From Serratia sp. DD3 (GTDB taxonomy: Bacteria > Pseudomonadota > Gammaproteobacteria > Enterobacterales > Enterobacteriaceae), in contig NZ_AYKS02000118.1 in NCBI RefSeq assembly GCF_000496755.2, positions 62,001-126,000 of the forward strand: a stretch of 64,000 nucleotides of DNA, given 5' to 3'. Of this stretch, positions 1 to 9,929 are shown in pieces (the first letter of the stretch is position 1; each line of letters begins with the position of its first letter). Under the pieces are notes generated by a model, which was not told the DNA's origin, did not search any database, and saw nothing but the letters and a program-made list of their open reading frames with translations. Both the position numbers and the translations under genes were made by a program.

Positions 1-1028
1 TTGGCAAAATCCTGCGCCAATTTGGCCTCACCTAGCATCACCGGAATAATCGCATGGTCAGCCCCGGCAAGCGTAAAACCGGCAGCGGTCATTTTTTCAC
101 GGAACAGCCGGGCATTACTCCACAAGCGTTCACGCAGTGCATCCCCTTGTTCCAATAGCTCCAGCACTTTGATCGACGCAGCCACAATCGCCGGGGCCAG
201 CGAATTGGAGAACAGATAAGGGCGTGAGCGCTGGCGTAACCACTCCACCACCTCTTTTTTCCCTGCGGTATAGCCACCGGAAGCACCACCCAACGCCTTA
301 CCCAAGGTGCCGGTAATAATATCAACCCGGCCCATCACTTCGCAGTATTCATGTGTCCCGCGCCCATGGGCACCGACAAAACCCACCGCGTGGGAATCAT
401 CCACCATCACCAGTGCGTTGTATTGATCTGCCAGGTCACACACCCCTTTCAGATTGGCAATCACCCCATCCATCGAGAACACACCGTCGGTGGCGATCAT
501 GATGTGACGCGCACCATCCGCCTTGGCCTGCTTGAGTTGCTCCGCTAATTGATTCATATCGTTATTGGCATAGCGGTAGCGTTTAGCCTTGCACAAACGC
601 ACGCCATCGATGATGGAAGCATGATTCAAGGCATCAGAAATAATGGCATCTTCCGGGCCAAGCAAGGTTTCAAACAAACCGCCATTGGCATCAAAACAGG
701 AGGAGTAGAGGATGGCATCTTCCATCCCCAGGAAACCCGCCAGTTTCTGCTCCAATTGTTTATGGCTATCTTGCGTACCACAGATAAAACGTACTGAAGC
801 CATACCAAAACCATGGCTATCCATGCCCGCCTTGGCAGCAGCGATCAATGCCGGGTGGTTAGCTAGCCCAAGATAGTTATTGGCACAAAAATTGATAACA
901 TGGCGGCCATCGGCAACGGCGATATCTGCCTGCTGGGCGGAAGTGATGATACGTTCTTCCTTGAATAGCCCTTCGGCACGAGTGGTAGCAAGTTGTTGTT
1001 CTAACTGCTGATAAAAGGATGCGGACAT
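1..1028 (-). CDS. kbl: 2-amino-3-ketobutyrate CoA ligase (glycine C-acetyltransferase), 3' end cut by window
   Basis: PLP enzyme of threonine catabolism that cleaves 2-amino-3-ketobutyrate with CoA to glycine and acetyl-CoA, normally paired with threonine dehydrogenase (tdh), which would lie off the left edge. The frame opens at an ATG at 1028 and stays open to base 1, giving 342 codons against about 398 in E. coli, so roughly 55 C-terminal residues are missing. The reverse strand reads [15 protein letters not shown] around residues 241-255; Lys244 is the expected Schiff-base lysine. It is divergent from hldD with a 239-bp gap. Cytoplasmic. Identification is firm; only the C-terminus is unseen. 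Confidence 0.95.
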   Translation of the reverse strand, partial: MSASFYQQLEQQLATTRAEGLFKEERIITSAQQADIAVADGRHVINFCANNYLGLANHPALIAAAKAGMDSHGFGMASVRFICGTQDSHKQLEQKLAGFLGMEDAILYSSCFDANGGLFETLLGPEDAIISDALNHASIIDGVRLCKAKRYRYANNDMNQLAEQLKQAKADGARHIMIATDGVFSMDGVIANLKGVCDLADQYNALVMVDDSHAVGFVGAHGRGTHEYCEVMGRVDIITGTLGKALGGASGGYTAGKKEVVEWLRQRSRPYLFSNSLAPAIVAASIKVLELLEQGDALRERLWSNARLFREKMTAAGFTLAGADHAIIPVMLGEAKLAQDFA

Positions 1029-1200
1029 TTAGTCATCTCCAAAATAGGGATATTTTGGGATATTTTACTGATTTATAACTAAGCTGACGACAATACACGA
1101 CAGAGAAAATTAAAATTGCAGCAGATATCACGGCAAATGGCAGCGTCAATTAAGCGAATAGGATATTAACCATACCGCCGATGCTCCTGATGCAATGAAA

Positions 1201-1209
1201 TGCTATTAT
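1201..1209 (+). promoter_or_regulatory. possible extended -10 promoter for hldD
   Basis: TGCTATTAT fits an extended -10 (TG-N-TATTAT), 58 bp before the hldD ATG, in the gap between divergent kbl and hldD. No good -35 hexamer lies 17 bp upstream, which is tolerable for an extended -10 promoter. Prediction only. Confidence 0.35.
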
Positions 1210-1267
1210 AGGCGGCATATCAGAGTGAGCATGGTGCATCACCAAACAGAATATAGGGGTAAACCCA

Positions 1268-2200
1268 ATGATTATCGTCACTGGCGGCGCTGGCATGATT
1301 GGCAGCAACATCATTAAGGCACTGAATGATCAAGGATATCGTGACATTCTGGTCGTCGACAACCTAAAAGATGGCACCAAATTCGTCAACCTGGTAGACC
1401 TTGATATCGCTGACTATATGGATAAAGAAGAGTTTCTCGTCAGCATTATGGCGGGTGACGATCTGGGTGATATCGAGGCTGTTTTCCACCAAGGTGCCTG
1501 CTCTTCCACCACCGAGTGGGATGGCAAATACATGATGGATAACAACTATCAGTATTCCAAGGATCTCCTGCATTTCTGTCTGGACCGCCAAATCCCCTTC
1601 CTGTATGCCTCTTCTGCTGCCACTTACGGTGGTCGCACCGATAACTTTATTGAAGAACGGCAGTATGAGCAGCCGCTGAATGTCTACGGTTACTCAAAAT
1701 TCCTGTTCGACCAATACGTGCGTGAAATCTTGCCAGAGGCGGATTCGCAGGTATGCGCTTTCCGTTATTTTAATGTGTATGGCCCCCGTGAAGGGCACAA
1801 AGGCAGTATGGCCAGTGTGGCATTCCACCTGAACAACCAGATCCAGCGCGGTGAAAACCCCAAATTGTTCGCCGGTAGTGAAAACTTCAAGCGTGACTTT
1901 ATTTATGTCGGCGACGTGGCGGCAGTGAATCTGTGGTTCTGGCAAAACGGCGTATCCGGTATTTTTAACTGCGGTACTGGCCGGGCGGAAACCTTCCAGG
2001 CGGTGGCGGATGCCGTGGTGGATTATCATCAATCAGGTGCCGTGGAATATATTGAGTTCCCGGAAAAACTGAAAGGCCGCTATCAGGCCTACACGCAAGC
2101 GGATCAAACCAAATTGCGCGCAGCCGGTTATAGCGCACCATTCAAAACCGTCGCCGAAGGCGTTAAAGAGTACATGGCCTGGTTGGATCGTACCGCTTAA
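1268..2200 (+). CDS. hldD: ADP-L-glycero-D-manno-heptose 6-epimerase
   Basis: Last step of ADP-heptose synthesis for the LPS inner core: epimerises ADP-D-glycero- to ADP-L-glycero-D-manno-heptose using bound NADP. It is an SDR-fold protein of 310 aa, the usual length. The glycine-rich nucleotide loop GGAGMIGS is at residues 6-13 and the catalytic YxxxK is Tyr140-Lys144 (YGYSK). It is first in a forward run with waaF (22-bp gap) and waaC, the classical heptose operon order. Cytoplasmic. No oddities. Confidence 0.97.
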   Translation: MIIVTGGAGMIGSNIIKALNDQGYRDILVVDNLKDGTKFVNLVDLDIADYMDKEEFLVSIMAGDDLGDIEAVFHQGACSSTTEWDGKYMMDNNYQYSKDLLHFCLDRQIPFLYASSAATYGGRTDNFIEERQYEQPLNVYGYSKFLFDQYVREILPEADSQVCAFRYFNVYGPREGHKGSMASVAFHLNNQIQRGENPKLFAGSENFKRDFIYVGDVAAVNLWFWQNGVSGIFNCGTGRAETFQAVADAVVDYHQSGAVEYIEFPEKLKGRYQAYTQADQTKLRAAGYSAPFKTVAEGVKEYMAWLDRTA

Positions 2201-2222
2201 GCTGAAGGAACGAATTTACGGT

Positions 2223-3269
2223 ATGAAAATTCTGGTTATCGGCCCTTCGTGGGTTGGCGATATGATGATGTCGCAAAGCCTCTATCGCACCTTGAAGGCC
2301 GAGTATCCCTCAGCAGAAATCGACGTGATGGCCCCTGCCTGGTGCCGTCCTCTGCTGGCTCGTATGCCAGAAGTGAATCAGGCATTAGCCATGCCACTGG
2401 GCCATGGCGCCCTGGGGCTGGGTGAGCGCCGTCGTCTTGGTCATGCTCTGCGCTCGCAGGGTTATCAGCGTGCCTATGTGCTACCCAACTCGTTCAAATC
2501 TGCCCTGGTTCCCTTCTTTGCCAAGGTACCTTTGCGTATCGGTTGGCGCGGTGAGATGCGTTACGGTTTACTCAATGACCTGCGTGTGTTGGATAAAGCG
2601 GCGTTCCCCTTGATGGTGCAGCGCTATGTCGCCTTGGCTTACGATAAACAACGTATACACCGGGCGGAAGATCTGCCCCAGCCGCTACTCTGCCCACAAT
2701 TGCAGGTCAGCGCCGGGGAAATCGCCGAAACCACAGCGGCATTTAACCTCACCGAGCAGCGGCCGATTATCGGTTTTTGCCCAGGTGCCGAGTTTGGCCC
2801 AGCCAAGCGTTGGCCGCACTATCATTACGCCACCTTGGCACAAGCGCTGATCAATCAAGGTTATCAAATTGTCCTGTTTGGTTCGGCCAAAGACAGTGAA
2901 GCGGGGGAACAGATCCGTGCCGCACTGGAAGAAAACAGCCGTGATTTCTGCCTTAATCTGGCCGGGAAAACACAGCTCGAACAAGCCGTCGTGCTGCTGG
3001 CTTCCTGCCAGGCAGTTGTCAGCAATGATTCCGGTTTGATGCATATTGCCGCGGCCCTGAATAAACCACTCATCGCACTGTATGGCCCAAGTAGCCCGGA
3101 CTTCACTCCTCCGTTATCTCAGCAGGCCAGGGTGATCCGTTTGATTGATGGGTATCACAAAATCCGTAAAGGCGATGCTGATCAGGGTTATCACCAAAGC
3201 CTGATCGACATACAGCCCCAGCAGGTGTTAGACACGCTGATGCCACTACTTGCCGCCAGCGAGGAATAA
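2223..3269 (+). CDS. waaF: ADP-heptose--LPS heptosyltransferase II
   Basis: GT9 glycosyltransferase that adds the second L-glycero-D-manno-heptose to the first heptose of the LPS inner core, at the cytoplasmic face of the inner membrane. Length 348 aa equals the E. coli protein. It opens with the GT9 signature MKILVIGPSWVGDMMMSQ and has the C-terminal donor-site motif SNDSGLMHIAAAL near residues 262-274. It sits between hldD and waaC, 2 bp from waaC, so co-transcription is very likely. Confidence 0.96.
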   Translation: MKILVIGPSWVGDMMMSQSLYRTLKAEYPSAEIDVMAPAWCRPLLARMPEVNQALAMPLGHGALGLGERRRLGHALRSQGYQRAYVLPNSFKSALVPFFAKVPLRIGWRGEMRYGLLNDLRVLDKAAFPLMVQRYVALAYDKQRIHRAEDLPQPLLCPQLQVSAGEIAETTAAFNLTEQRPIIGFCPGAEFGPAKRWPHYHYATLAQALINQGYQIVLFGSAKDSEAGEQIRAALEENSRDFCLNLAGKTQLEQAVVLLASCQAVVSNDSGLMHIAAALNKPLIALYGPSSPDFTPPLSQQARVIRLIDGYHKIRKGDADQGYHQSLIDIQPQQVLDTLMPLLAASEE

Positions 3270-3271
3270 CC

Positions 3272-4234
3272 ATGCAGGTACTGATCGTTAAAACCTCCTC
3301 AATGGGGGATGTACTTCATACCCTGCCTGCACTGACCGATGCCGTGCAGGCTATCCCTGGTATTGGTTTCGATTGGGTGGTGGAGGAAGGATTCAGCCAA
3401 ATCCCCAGTTGGCACCCGGCGGTGGACCGCGTGATCCCGGTGGCACTTCGCCGTTGGCGTAAAAATTGGTTTGCTAAAGAGACCCGGCAGCAGCGCAACG
3501 ATTTCAAACAGCAGGTACAACAACGCCAGTATGATATTGTCATTGATGCGCAGGGGTTAATTAAGAGCGCTGCGTTGGTGACGCGCCTTGCTCGCGGCAG
3601 CAAACATGGTCTGGATTGGCACAGCGCACGGGAACCACTAGCCAGTTGCTTTTATCAGCATCGTCATCCTGTGGATAAACAGCAACACGCAGTAGAACGT
3701 ATACGCGAACTATTTGCCAAAAGCTTGGGTTATGAAAAACCGCATAATACCGGGGATTACGCCATTGCCGCGCGTTTTCTTAGCCATCCCCTTGCAGATG
3801 GCGGGAAATATCTGGTTTTCCTGCACGCAACCACGCGTGATGAAAAACATTGGCCAGAGCAGCATTGGCGTCAACTGATTGAATTACTTGCCCCTAGCGG
3901 GTTAAAGATCAAGCTCCCCTGGGGGGCCGAGCATGAACACCAGCGAGCTTTACGCTTGGCAGACGGGTTTGGGCATGTTGAAGTGTTACCCAAGCTGACT
4001 CTTGAGCAGGTAGCCGCCGTGTTGGCAGGCGCTAAAGCGGTGGTTTCAGTCGATACCGGGCTGAGTCATCTGGCTGCCGCCCTGGACCGCCCGAATATCA
4101 CCCTGTATGGTCCAACAGACCCGGGGTTGATTGGGGGGTATGGGTTGAATCAGAATTCATTGATTGCGCCGAGAAAAAATATGCTAGAAATCACCGCTAA
4201 CGCTGTCCGGACAGAACTACAAAAGGCCATCTAA
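3272..4234 (+). CDS. waaC: LPS heptosyltransferase I
   Basis: GT9 enzyme that adds the first heptose to Kdo2-lipid A. 320 aa, about the E. coli length. The N-terminus MQVLIVKTSSMGDVLHTLPAL and the C-terminal VSVDTGLSHLAAALDRP are diagnostic. It starts 2 bp after waaF, and its TAA overlaps the ATG of the next glycosyltransferase by one base (TAATG), indicating translational coupling into the outer-core block. Confidence 0.96.
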   Translation: MQVLIVKTSSMGDVLHTLPALTDAVQAIPGIGFDWVVEEGFSQIPSWHPAVDRVIPVALRRWRKNWFAKETRQQRNDFKQQVQQRQYDIVIDAQGLIKSAALVTRLARGSKHGLDWHSAREPLASCFYQHRHPVDKQQHAVERIRELFAKSLGYEKPHNTGDYAIAARFLSHPLADGGKYLVFLHATTRDEKHWPEQHWRQLIELLAPSGLKIKLPWGAEHEHQRALRLADGFGHVEVLPKLTLEQVAAVLAGAKAVVSVDTGLSHLAAALDRPNITLYGPTDPGLIGGYGLNQNSLIAPRKNMLEITANAVRTELQKAI

Positions 4235-5403
4235 TGAAGAAACTGCATATTATTAATTTAGGGAAAATGGGTGGTGTTGAACGCCTGTTTTTGCAGTATA
4301 TCAACGATACCACTGATAACAGTAACGAAGTAATTTGCATCAGCAGTGAGGTCGCTAAAGAAATTCGCCAACAGATGCCAAACCAGGCCGTGACGTTTGC
4401 CAATCGATTAATCAATTCACTCTCGCTGCGCTGCCCGCAATTTTTACGAAAATACCTGCTAACAAGAAAAATAGAAAGGGCCAATGCCGATGTGATCATC
4501 GTATGGGATCTGATTCCCGGTCTAGCAGCAAAACCTAAACGCGGCAAATTGATTTATTACGATCATGGCTGCTCCTGGCGTTATCCCAAAAATCATAAGA
4601 CTCTGGGTTTCTTCGCTATGCTGGATGGTGTTATTTCTGCATCCCATGCGTCGAAACGCGTGATGGAATTACGTTTTAATTTACCCTGCCCAAACCCAGT
4701 AGTAATCAACCGTATCAAAACGCCAACAGGGCTTAACGATACCCCCAAGTTACTATCGCAACCAGTCAAGATCGGTACTGCTTCTCGACTAGTAAGTCTT
4801 AAAGGAATCAGCGTTTCCCTGCTGATGATGCAAGAGTTATTGCGTCGTGGACATCATGTTTCTTTAGAAATTGCAGGCAAAGGTCTAGACAGAGCAGCCT
4901 TTGAAGCTCTGGCTGAACGGCTACAACTCGGTGATCACGTCATATTCAGCGGTTTTCAAGATAATGTCGCAGACTTCTTTAACCGTATCGATATTTATAT
5001 GAGTACACCGATTACCGAACCGTTCGGTTTGTCCTGTATGGAATCACTCTATTTTGGTGTGCCTGTAATATTCCCACTAATCGATGGTCAACCAGAGGCA
5101 GTGAAGGATGGTTATTGTGGTATTGGGCTAACACCGTCTATCACTATTGAACAGCATCAACATCTAACCGGCATAAAAGTTGATTTCCCGCATGATGTTT
5201 ACGATCCACTCAGTGATTCACTCGTTAAGCCAAAATTATTGTCACATATCGATTGCGCAGATGCTGTGGAGAAACTGTTGGTGACAGATACTTACCAATT
5301 TCTCAGCAAAAATGCCCGTAATTACCCAATGACACATTTCAATTATGCAATGTTCAAGACTGATTTTGACCAGACTCTACTATCCTTGGCCACCCAGAAT
5401 TAA
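4234..5403 (+). CDS. GT4-family glycosyltransferase, LPS outer core
   Basis: 389-aa GT-B fold glycosyltransferase of family 4. The N-terminus MKKLHIINLGKMGGVERLFLQY has the GGVER acceptor-side motif. The C-terminal half has a donor-binding signature around residues 260-290 (STPITEPFGLSCMESLYFGVPV, the E-x7-E pattern with EPFG). Position after waaC and before the O-antigen ligase implies transfer of an outer-core sugar; the sugar cannot be told from sequence. It is noticeably more AT-rich than waaF/waaC, as often seen in horizontally exchanged outer-core genes. Confidence 0.85.
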   Translation: MKKLHIINLGKMGGVERLFLQYINDTTDNSNEVICISSEVAKEIRQQMPNQAVTFANRLINSLSLRCPQFLRKYLLTRKIERANADVIIVWDLIPGLAAKPKRGKLIYYDHGCSWRYPKNHKTLGFFAMLDGVISASHASKRVMELRFNLPCPNPVVINRIKTPTGLNDTPKLLSQPVKIGTASRLVSLKGISVSLLMMQELLRRGHHVSLEIAGKGLDRAAFEALAERLQLGDHVIFSGFQDNVADFFNRIDIYMSTPITEPFGLSCMESLYFGVPVIFPLIDGQPEAVKDGYCGIGLTPSITIEQHQHLTGIKVDFPHDVYDPLSDSLVKPKLLSHIDCADAVEKLLVTDTYQFLSKNARNYPMTHFNYAMFKTDFDQTLLSLATQN

Positions 5404-5424
5404 CCTAGTTGGAAAAACAGAACC

Positions 5425-6657
5425 ATGCTGACAGAAAAGGCCCCCCATCCAGCATTTAGCTATCTTATTTATTTAGGGTGTGCTGTTGCTTTTTTTACCA
5501 TTCCTTTCGGTTCCAACATTGGGCGTGATTTTTTTTATATCTCCAGTTACCTCTCATTGATTGTTATTTTCCTGCACGCAAAGTACTTCTTCAGAAACAA
5601 GATGAACCTAATTTTACCTATGCTTTTTTTCTGCGTAGGGATAGGATCCATTCTCTGGATGAGCGATTTTAAGCAACCAGGTGACTATATCAATATTTAC
5701 CGCTCATACTTATCAACCGGAAAGTTACAAATAGCTACCGCATTTCTTTTACTGTTCGCACTGAATGAACGCCTTTGTATGCAGCGTGCATTTATTGTCG
5801 TGGCTTTAAGTTGCGGTTTGGCTGTCAATGGCTACGCACTTTATCAGGGATTGATATTAAATATTCCACGTATTGAACTCAACTTTGATCGCGCCACTGT
5901 CGTTGCCTATATTATGACCGCCATCAGTCTGGTCATGATGCAAGCCATTCTGATGTTACAAACTCGTTACCGCCTGATTTTATATGTTTTGGCTTTCTTG
6001 CTCACGTTCTCCAGTATCATCCTAACCGGAACAAGAGCTGCCATGTTGGTCTATCCTCTTGCGTCCATCTTATCGCTACTAGCAACAACAGAGTTAATAT
6101 CTAGAAAACGCAAAATCCAGTTGGTAATCTCAATCCCTTTATTACTGCTAGTGAGTGGTGTTGTCTTCAAAACACAGATAGAAAAACGTATTAGTGATTT
6201 TAAAACCGACATACAAAGGATTGACCAACCCAAAGTGGAGAATTCAATTATTTCCAGGCTAAGTATGCAGGTCGTGGCTATACATGCTGGATCAGATGCA
6301 CTATGGGGCCAATCCGCAGAGTTACGTGGCGAAAAAATCCGTACCATTGTCGCGCAAGAGCCCCAGCTATATGGAGCCATGCCCTATATCAATGTCCATC
6401 TACATAACGAATTACTGGAAACCTTTTCTCTTAAAGGTCTCTGGGGGGCGCTATGTTTACTGGCACTCTATATTGGTCTGTTTGTCTCGTCGCTGAGACC
6501 TCACCGCAATGCATTACTGCTAGGAATAAGTTTCAGTCTATTTGCTTACGGACTCAGCGATGTCGTTTTCTTCAGTAAGGAAGGCACCGTTATATTCTGT
6601 CTAGCGATTATTGCCAGTGTACTTTCCGTGAAAAAAAGTCGGGAGCCAACAGCATGA
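5425..6657 (+). CDS. waaL: O-antigen ligase family membrane protein
   Basis: 410-aa polytopic inner-membrane protein with about ten hydrophobic segments. It would join undecaprenyl-linked O polysaccharide to the finished lipid A-core on the periplasmic side. Supporting motifs are GTRAAMLVYP around residue 200 and the Wzy_C-type HNELLETFSLKGLWG around residues 325-340, in the periplasmic loop where ligases carry the catalytic His. WaaL sequences diverge strongly, so the call rests on topology, this motif and position in the core locus. AT-rich; it ends in a 4-bp ATGA overlap with the next gene. Confidence 0.8.
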   Translation: MLTEKAPHPAFSYLIYLGCAVAFFTIPFGSNIGRDFFYISSYLSLIVIFLHAKYFFRNKMNLILPMLFFCVGIGSILWMSDFKQPGDYINIYRSYLSTGKLQIATAFLLLFALNERLCMQRAFIVVALSCGLAVNGYALYQGLILNIPRIELNFDRATVVAYIMTAISLVMMQAILMLQTRYRLILYVLAFLLTFSSIILTGTRAAMLVYPLASILSLLATTELISRKRKIQLVISIPLLLLVSGVVFKTQIEKRISDFKTDIQRIDQPKVENSIISRLSMQVVAIHAGSDALWGQSAELRGEKIRTIVAQEPQLYGAMPYINVHLHNELLETFSLKGLWGALCLLALYIGLFVSSLRPHRNALLLGISFSLFAYGLSDVVFFSKEGTVIFCLAIIASVLSVKKSREPTA

Positions 6658-7652
6658 ACCTGACATCACCTCTGCTTAGTATTATTGTTCCATTCTACAA
6701 TAATGAGGATTTTATCATCGATAGTTTGGGGTCATTATTTGATCAAATTCGTGATGATATTGAAGTAGTAATTATTGATGATGGCTCGACAGATTCATCC
6801 TTTGTATTGGTCAACGAGTTTCTACTAAAAAAACAACATCCCTTAGTAAAATTTATTTCTCAGACAAACGGTGGTATTGCCAATGCCCGCAACGTCGGGT
6901 TACAAAATGCCGGTGGGCGCTATGTCACTTTTCTGGACGGAGATGACATGCTATGTACTGATTATCTGGCAGTTTTATACCCATTACTGCTCGAAGACCA
7001 CGAGGATTTGATTGATTTCAACTATCAGAAATTCACCGTTTCTCCCTCTGTTTTACCCACAAATCAGCAGGTCAAACACATCGTGTACGACTTTCAACAT
7101 CAAGGGCTGGATTGTCTAAAACCGCTATTTGCCAACTCGATGTGGCATCTTTGGAGTCGGGTTTATCGGCGTACATTGCTAGCAGGAGATACTTTTGAAA
7201 ATGGGCGGCGCTATGAAGATGTTATCTTCACACCTTTCCAATATTTCAAAACCCGAAAAATTGCCCATATTGACCATGCGCTCTATCTATATCGCGATAA
7301 TAACCAAGGGATCACCCGCAATATCAAGGCTAAAGATATTGAAGACATGCTGTTTGCGATGAAAAAAATGCTGCAATTTGTGGCACAACACCAAGGTGAT
7401 GAACCGCTACGACAATTGGCTGCATTGATGCTCGCCAACTGTTTCTCCGAGGTGAAGTCCATGTCAAAAATAGTTTACGGCTATTATCACTATGAACCAG
7501 AGACCCTAAATACTCTTCGTCAGGCGGCCATGATATGCCAAGATAGTGACGTCCCGGGAAAAAAAGTCCGCCAAATGCGTTATGCACGAGTGGATACTTT
7601 TCTATCGAAAATGCGTTGGTGGCTACGCACCATCATACCAAGACGTTTCTAG
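6654..7652 (+). CDS. GT2-family glycosyltransferase, LPS core
   Basis: 332-aa GT-A fold family 2 transferase. It shows LLSIIVPFYNNEDFI at the N-terminus, VVIIDDGSTDSS near residues 38-49, TNGGIANARNVGL and the metal-binding DGDD motif (FLDGDDM near residues 93-99). Its ATG overlaps the ligase stop (ATGA), so it is last in the forward hldD-waaF-waaC-GT4-waaL run. It ends 7 bp from the convergent GT9 gene. Probably adds an outer-core residue; donor and acceptor are unknown. Confidence 0.85.
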   Translation: MNLTSPLLSIIVPFYNNEDFIIDSLGSLFDQIRDDIEVVIIDDGSTDSSFVLVNEFLLKKQHPLVKFISQTNGGIANARNVGLQNAGGRYVTFLDGDDMLCTDYLAVLYPLLLEDHEDLIDFNYQKFTVSPSVLPTNQQVKHIVYDFQHQGLDCLKPLFANSMWHLWSRVYRRTLLAGDTFENGRRYEDVIFTPFQYFKTRKIAHIDHALYLYRDNNQGITRNIKAKDIEDMLFAMKKMLQFVAQHQGDEPLRQLAALMLANCFSEVKSMSKIVYGYYHYEPETLNTLRQAAMICQDSDVPGKKVRQMRYARVDTFLSKMRWWLRTIIPRRF

Positions 7653-7659
7653 CTTCTTA

Positions 7660-8757
7660 TCAAGAGTTCAAAGACATATGAGCCACAATCTCATCATAAA
7701 CACGCTGTGGCTGAATAACCCCCACCGGTCCATCAACCTCCAATGGCATGGTATAACCCGTTCGAGAAAGATGAATAATTCGGTGCAACTCTACATCCTG
7801 AATTGGTCCGGTAGACCGAGGATCAGCCGTCACAAATAAACTTATCGTCTTGGTTTTCAATGCAATCGCCAAATGCAAAGGCCCCGTGTCCCCAGATACC
7901 AGTAGATCGAGGCTATCAATTAATGTCAACGTTCCCTGTAGCCCAGTCTTACCTATCTTATTATCAACACAAGTCCGAGTATCAGGATGAATAAGCTGCA
8001 GGAACTCTTGTGCTTTCTTTTCATCTTTTTGCCCTGCACCAATCAACACAAAGCGCACATTTTGATATTGGACAGCCAACATATCCGCCAACTTGGCAAA
8101 GTGACCAACCGGCCAACAACGAGACTCTGTAGAAGCCCCAAGTTGAAATCCAATTGAGCAAAATTCGATGTTTCTAATGCCTGGCTTATAGGGGACAGGA
8201 ATTTCCATAGTCGGATCGTCACAACGACACCCTAAAATGGAAATCAACTCCAGTTTTCGGCGGATAAAGTGCCCATAATAATGAAATACATAGTTGGTCA
8301 ACCAAGGTTCCAACCCACATATCCCTGAACTATAGTTATCTCTGATGACATATTTTGCACCGGCCATAATGGCACTGATAACGTCATAAGGTAGGTGTGA
8401 ATGCAGGATCAGAGCCAGGTCCGGCTGATGTTGCCGCAATGATTTCAACAGAGGGCCGATGGTCTTTATTTTACTGTTCCAGTAAATCACCCGATCATAA
8501 TAGCGACCATTTTCTACTAACTCGCTATTTTTTTCATGTACTACCAGTGTGATATGTGCGGCAGGATAACGTTCACGCATCGCTCTCAACACCGGGGTAT
8601 TGAACATGAAATCCCCTAAAGCTGTCGTGGAATAAATAACGATATTCTCGAACTGCATTTTGCTGTCAAAGGTCGCTTTATCCTGGAAACGACCATACTT
8701 CGCGGTATAACGTCGCAAGAACCAATCAGCAGCCTTGATTTTCCACTTTTTCGACAT
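7660..8757 (-). CDS. GT9-family (heptosyltransferase-like) glycosyltransferase
   Basis: 365 aa with a GT9 core. The N-terminal Rossmann entry FENIVIYSTTALGDFMFNTPV begins near residue 35, after a basic leader, and the donor-site motif is SGDTGPLHLAIALKTK. The family transfers heptose from ADP-heptose (WaaC/F/Q/U type), so it is a candidate for an outer-core heptose or related sugar. It follows the deacetylase gene by one base on the same strand, and the pair is inverted relative to the rest of the locus. The exact acceptor is unknown. Confidence 0.8.
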   Translation of the reverse strand: MSKKWKIKAADWFLRRYTAKYGRFQDKATFDSKMQFENIVIYSTTALGDFMFNTPVLRAMRERYPAAHITLVVHEKNSELVENGRYYDRVIYWNSKIKTIGPLLKSLRQHQPDLALILHSHLPYDVISAIMAGAKYVIRDNYSSGICGLEPWLTNYVFHYYGHFIRRKLELISILGCRCDDPTMEIPVPYKPGIRNIEFCSIGFQLGASTESRCWPVGHFAKLADMLAVQYQNVRFVLIGAGQKDEKKAQEFLQLIHPDTRTCVDNKIGKTGLQGTLTLIDSLDLLVSGDTGPLHLAIALKTKTISLFVTADPRSTGPIQDVELHRIIHLSRTGYTMPLEVDGPVGVIQPQRVYDEIVAHMSLNS

Positions 8758-8758
8758 G

Positions 8759-9715
8759 TTAATTCACTTTAACCTGATAATATTCAGCCAACGTCATACC
8801 CACCGTGCGTTGCTGTAGCCAATCAAATAACTGTTCTAAATCCCGATACAAGGCTTCAATATCCTGCTCGTTTTTAAAGGTCGGGCTACCACCGGGCATA
8901 AACTCGGAAGAGTGAAGCATAAACTCAACATAATCATGCCCTTGTGCCAGCGAATTTTCCGCCACTCGCTTCATTTTTGCCAGATTATGACCGGATGGCC
9001 GCAGCCAATCTACTGATGGTGAGCGTTTTTTACCGCGAAAACGATCATAACCTTGCTTGAGCAAATTCATCAACGCAGAGTGTTTATACTGAATACTCAT
9101 AGGAACTTCCAGCAACATCGAGTTACCGGGTTTGGCAATATTGGCTGGGTCAATAAAATAAGCCTGAGAGGGAAAATGGCGATAATCAGTTCCGCCGTTA
9201 CCTTGGGGATTGCCCGGTGAATACTGCCAGTTAACCCGTGGAGTGACCGAACAATCTACCTGATAGCCATATTCCAGCAAAAGTGACGCATAAAACTCAT
9301 TAAACGCCCAGCGCCCGGCACGGTGGCTGCGCATCTTGGTTTGAAAGGTATCTTCCAGCAACTTAGTCATATGATCGACTTTGGCACGGATCTGATTAGC
9401 GGGATATTCAATCAGATAAGGCTTATGGCGCCAGTCATTGTCAGTCAGTGGCTCAAGTGGGGGGCTGTTCCAGGCATGCAGATGCATACCCACTTCGGCG
9501 GTGCCGCGGGCAATCACATCACGGGCAAATTCGATATAGTGCGCATCCACTGCCATCTCATAATTGGTTAGATAAACTGGCTTGAACCCATATTTTTCAC
9601 ACAGCGCTTGAAATCGCGGCAAAAAACGGCTGTTCTCGGTCAAAATACGATCATGATTTTGCCAAAGGTTATCGCCTTCAGTATCAATGGTAATAAGAAA
9701 CGCTGGTACGCTCAT
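8759..9715 (-). CDS. wabN: LPS core GlcNAc deacetylase, WabN-type polysaccharide deacetylase
   Basis: Polysaccharide-deacetylase-like protein of 318 aa. In Klebsiella/Serratia-type cores WabN deacetylates the GlcNAc placed by WabH, leaving glucosamine. The LITIDTEGD motif (residues 8-15, metal/catalytic Asp), GMHLH at residues 76-80 (zinc His) and RSHRAGRW at 129-136 fit the family. The open frame runs upstream to 9904, but the first 63 codons look unrelated. The ATG at 9715 is preceded by AGGT at a suitable distance and begins with the conserved domain. It lies next to divergent waaQ, as in Klebsiella. Confidence 0.8.
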   Translation of the reverse strand: MSVPAFLITIDTEGDNLWQNHDRILTENSRFLPRFQALCEKYGFKPVYLTNYEMAVDAHYIEFARDVIARGTAEVGMHLHAWNSPPLEPLTDNDWRHKPYLIEYPANQIRAKVDHMTKLLEDTFQTKMRSHRAGRWAFNEFYASLLLEYGYQVDCSVTPRVNWQYSPGNPQGNGGTDYRHFPSQAYFIDPANIAKPGNSMLLEVPMSIQYKHSALMNLLKQGYDRFRGKKRSPSVDWLRPSGHNLAKMKRVAENSLAQGHDYVEFMLHSSEFMPGGSPTFKNEQDIEALYRDLEQLFDWLQQRTVGMTLAEYYQVKVN

Positions 9716-9929
9716 AAAGATACCTGTTGTTGTGCAAGCAGCGGGCTGATACTCATAAGGCATACATGTTACGCAGCTGATTTCTTCAGGGCAAACAACT
9801 TTGTCATCAGACTGTCCGAGGCTTTGATCGTCAGGGGAGATTTTCGTTATCGGTAAGAAAACTTGGCAATAGTAGCAACATACGATTAGGTCATTTAGAA
9901 TCACACTTTGGTTTCACTGAAAGCGACTT

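Noticed and set aside
9716..9929. JUMPstart/ops element before waaQ
   Set aside because: No GGCGGTAGC-type ops core found in the 214-bp divergent gap.
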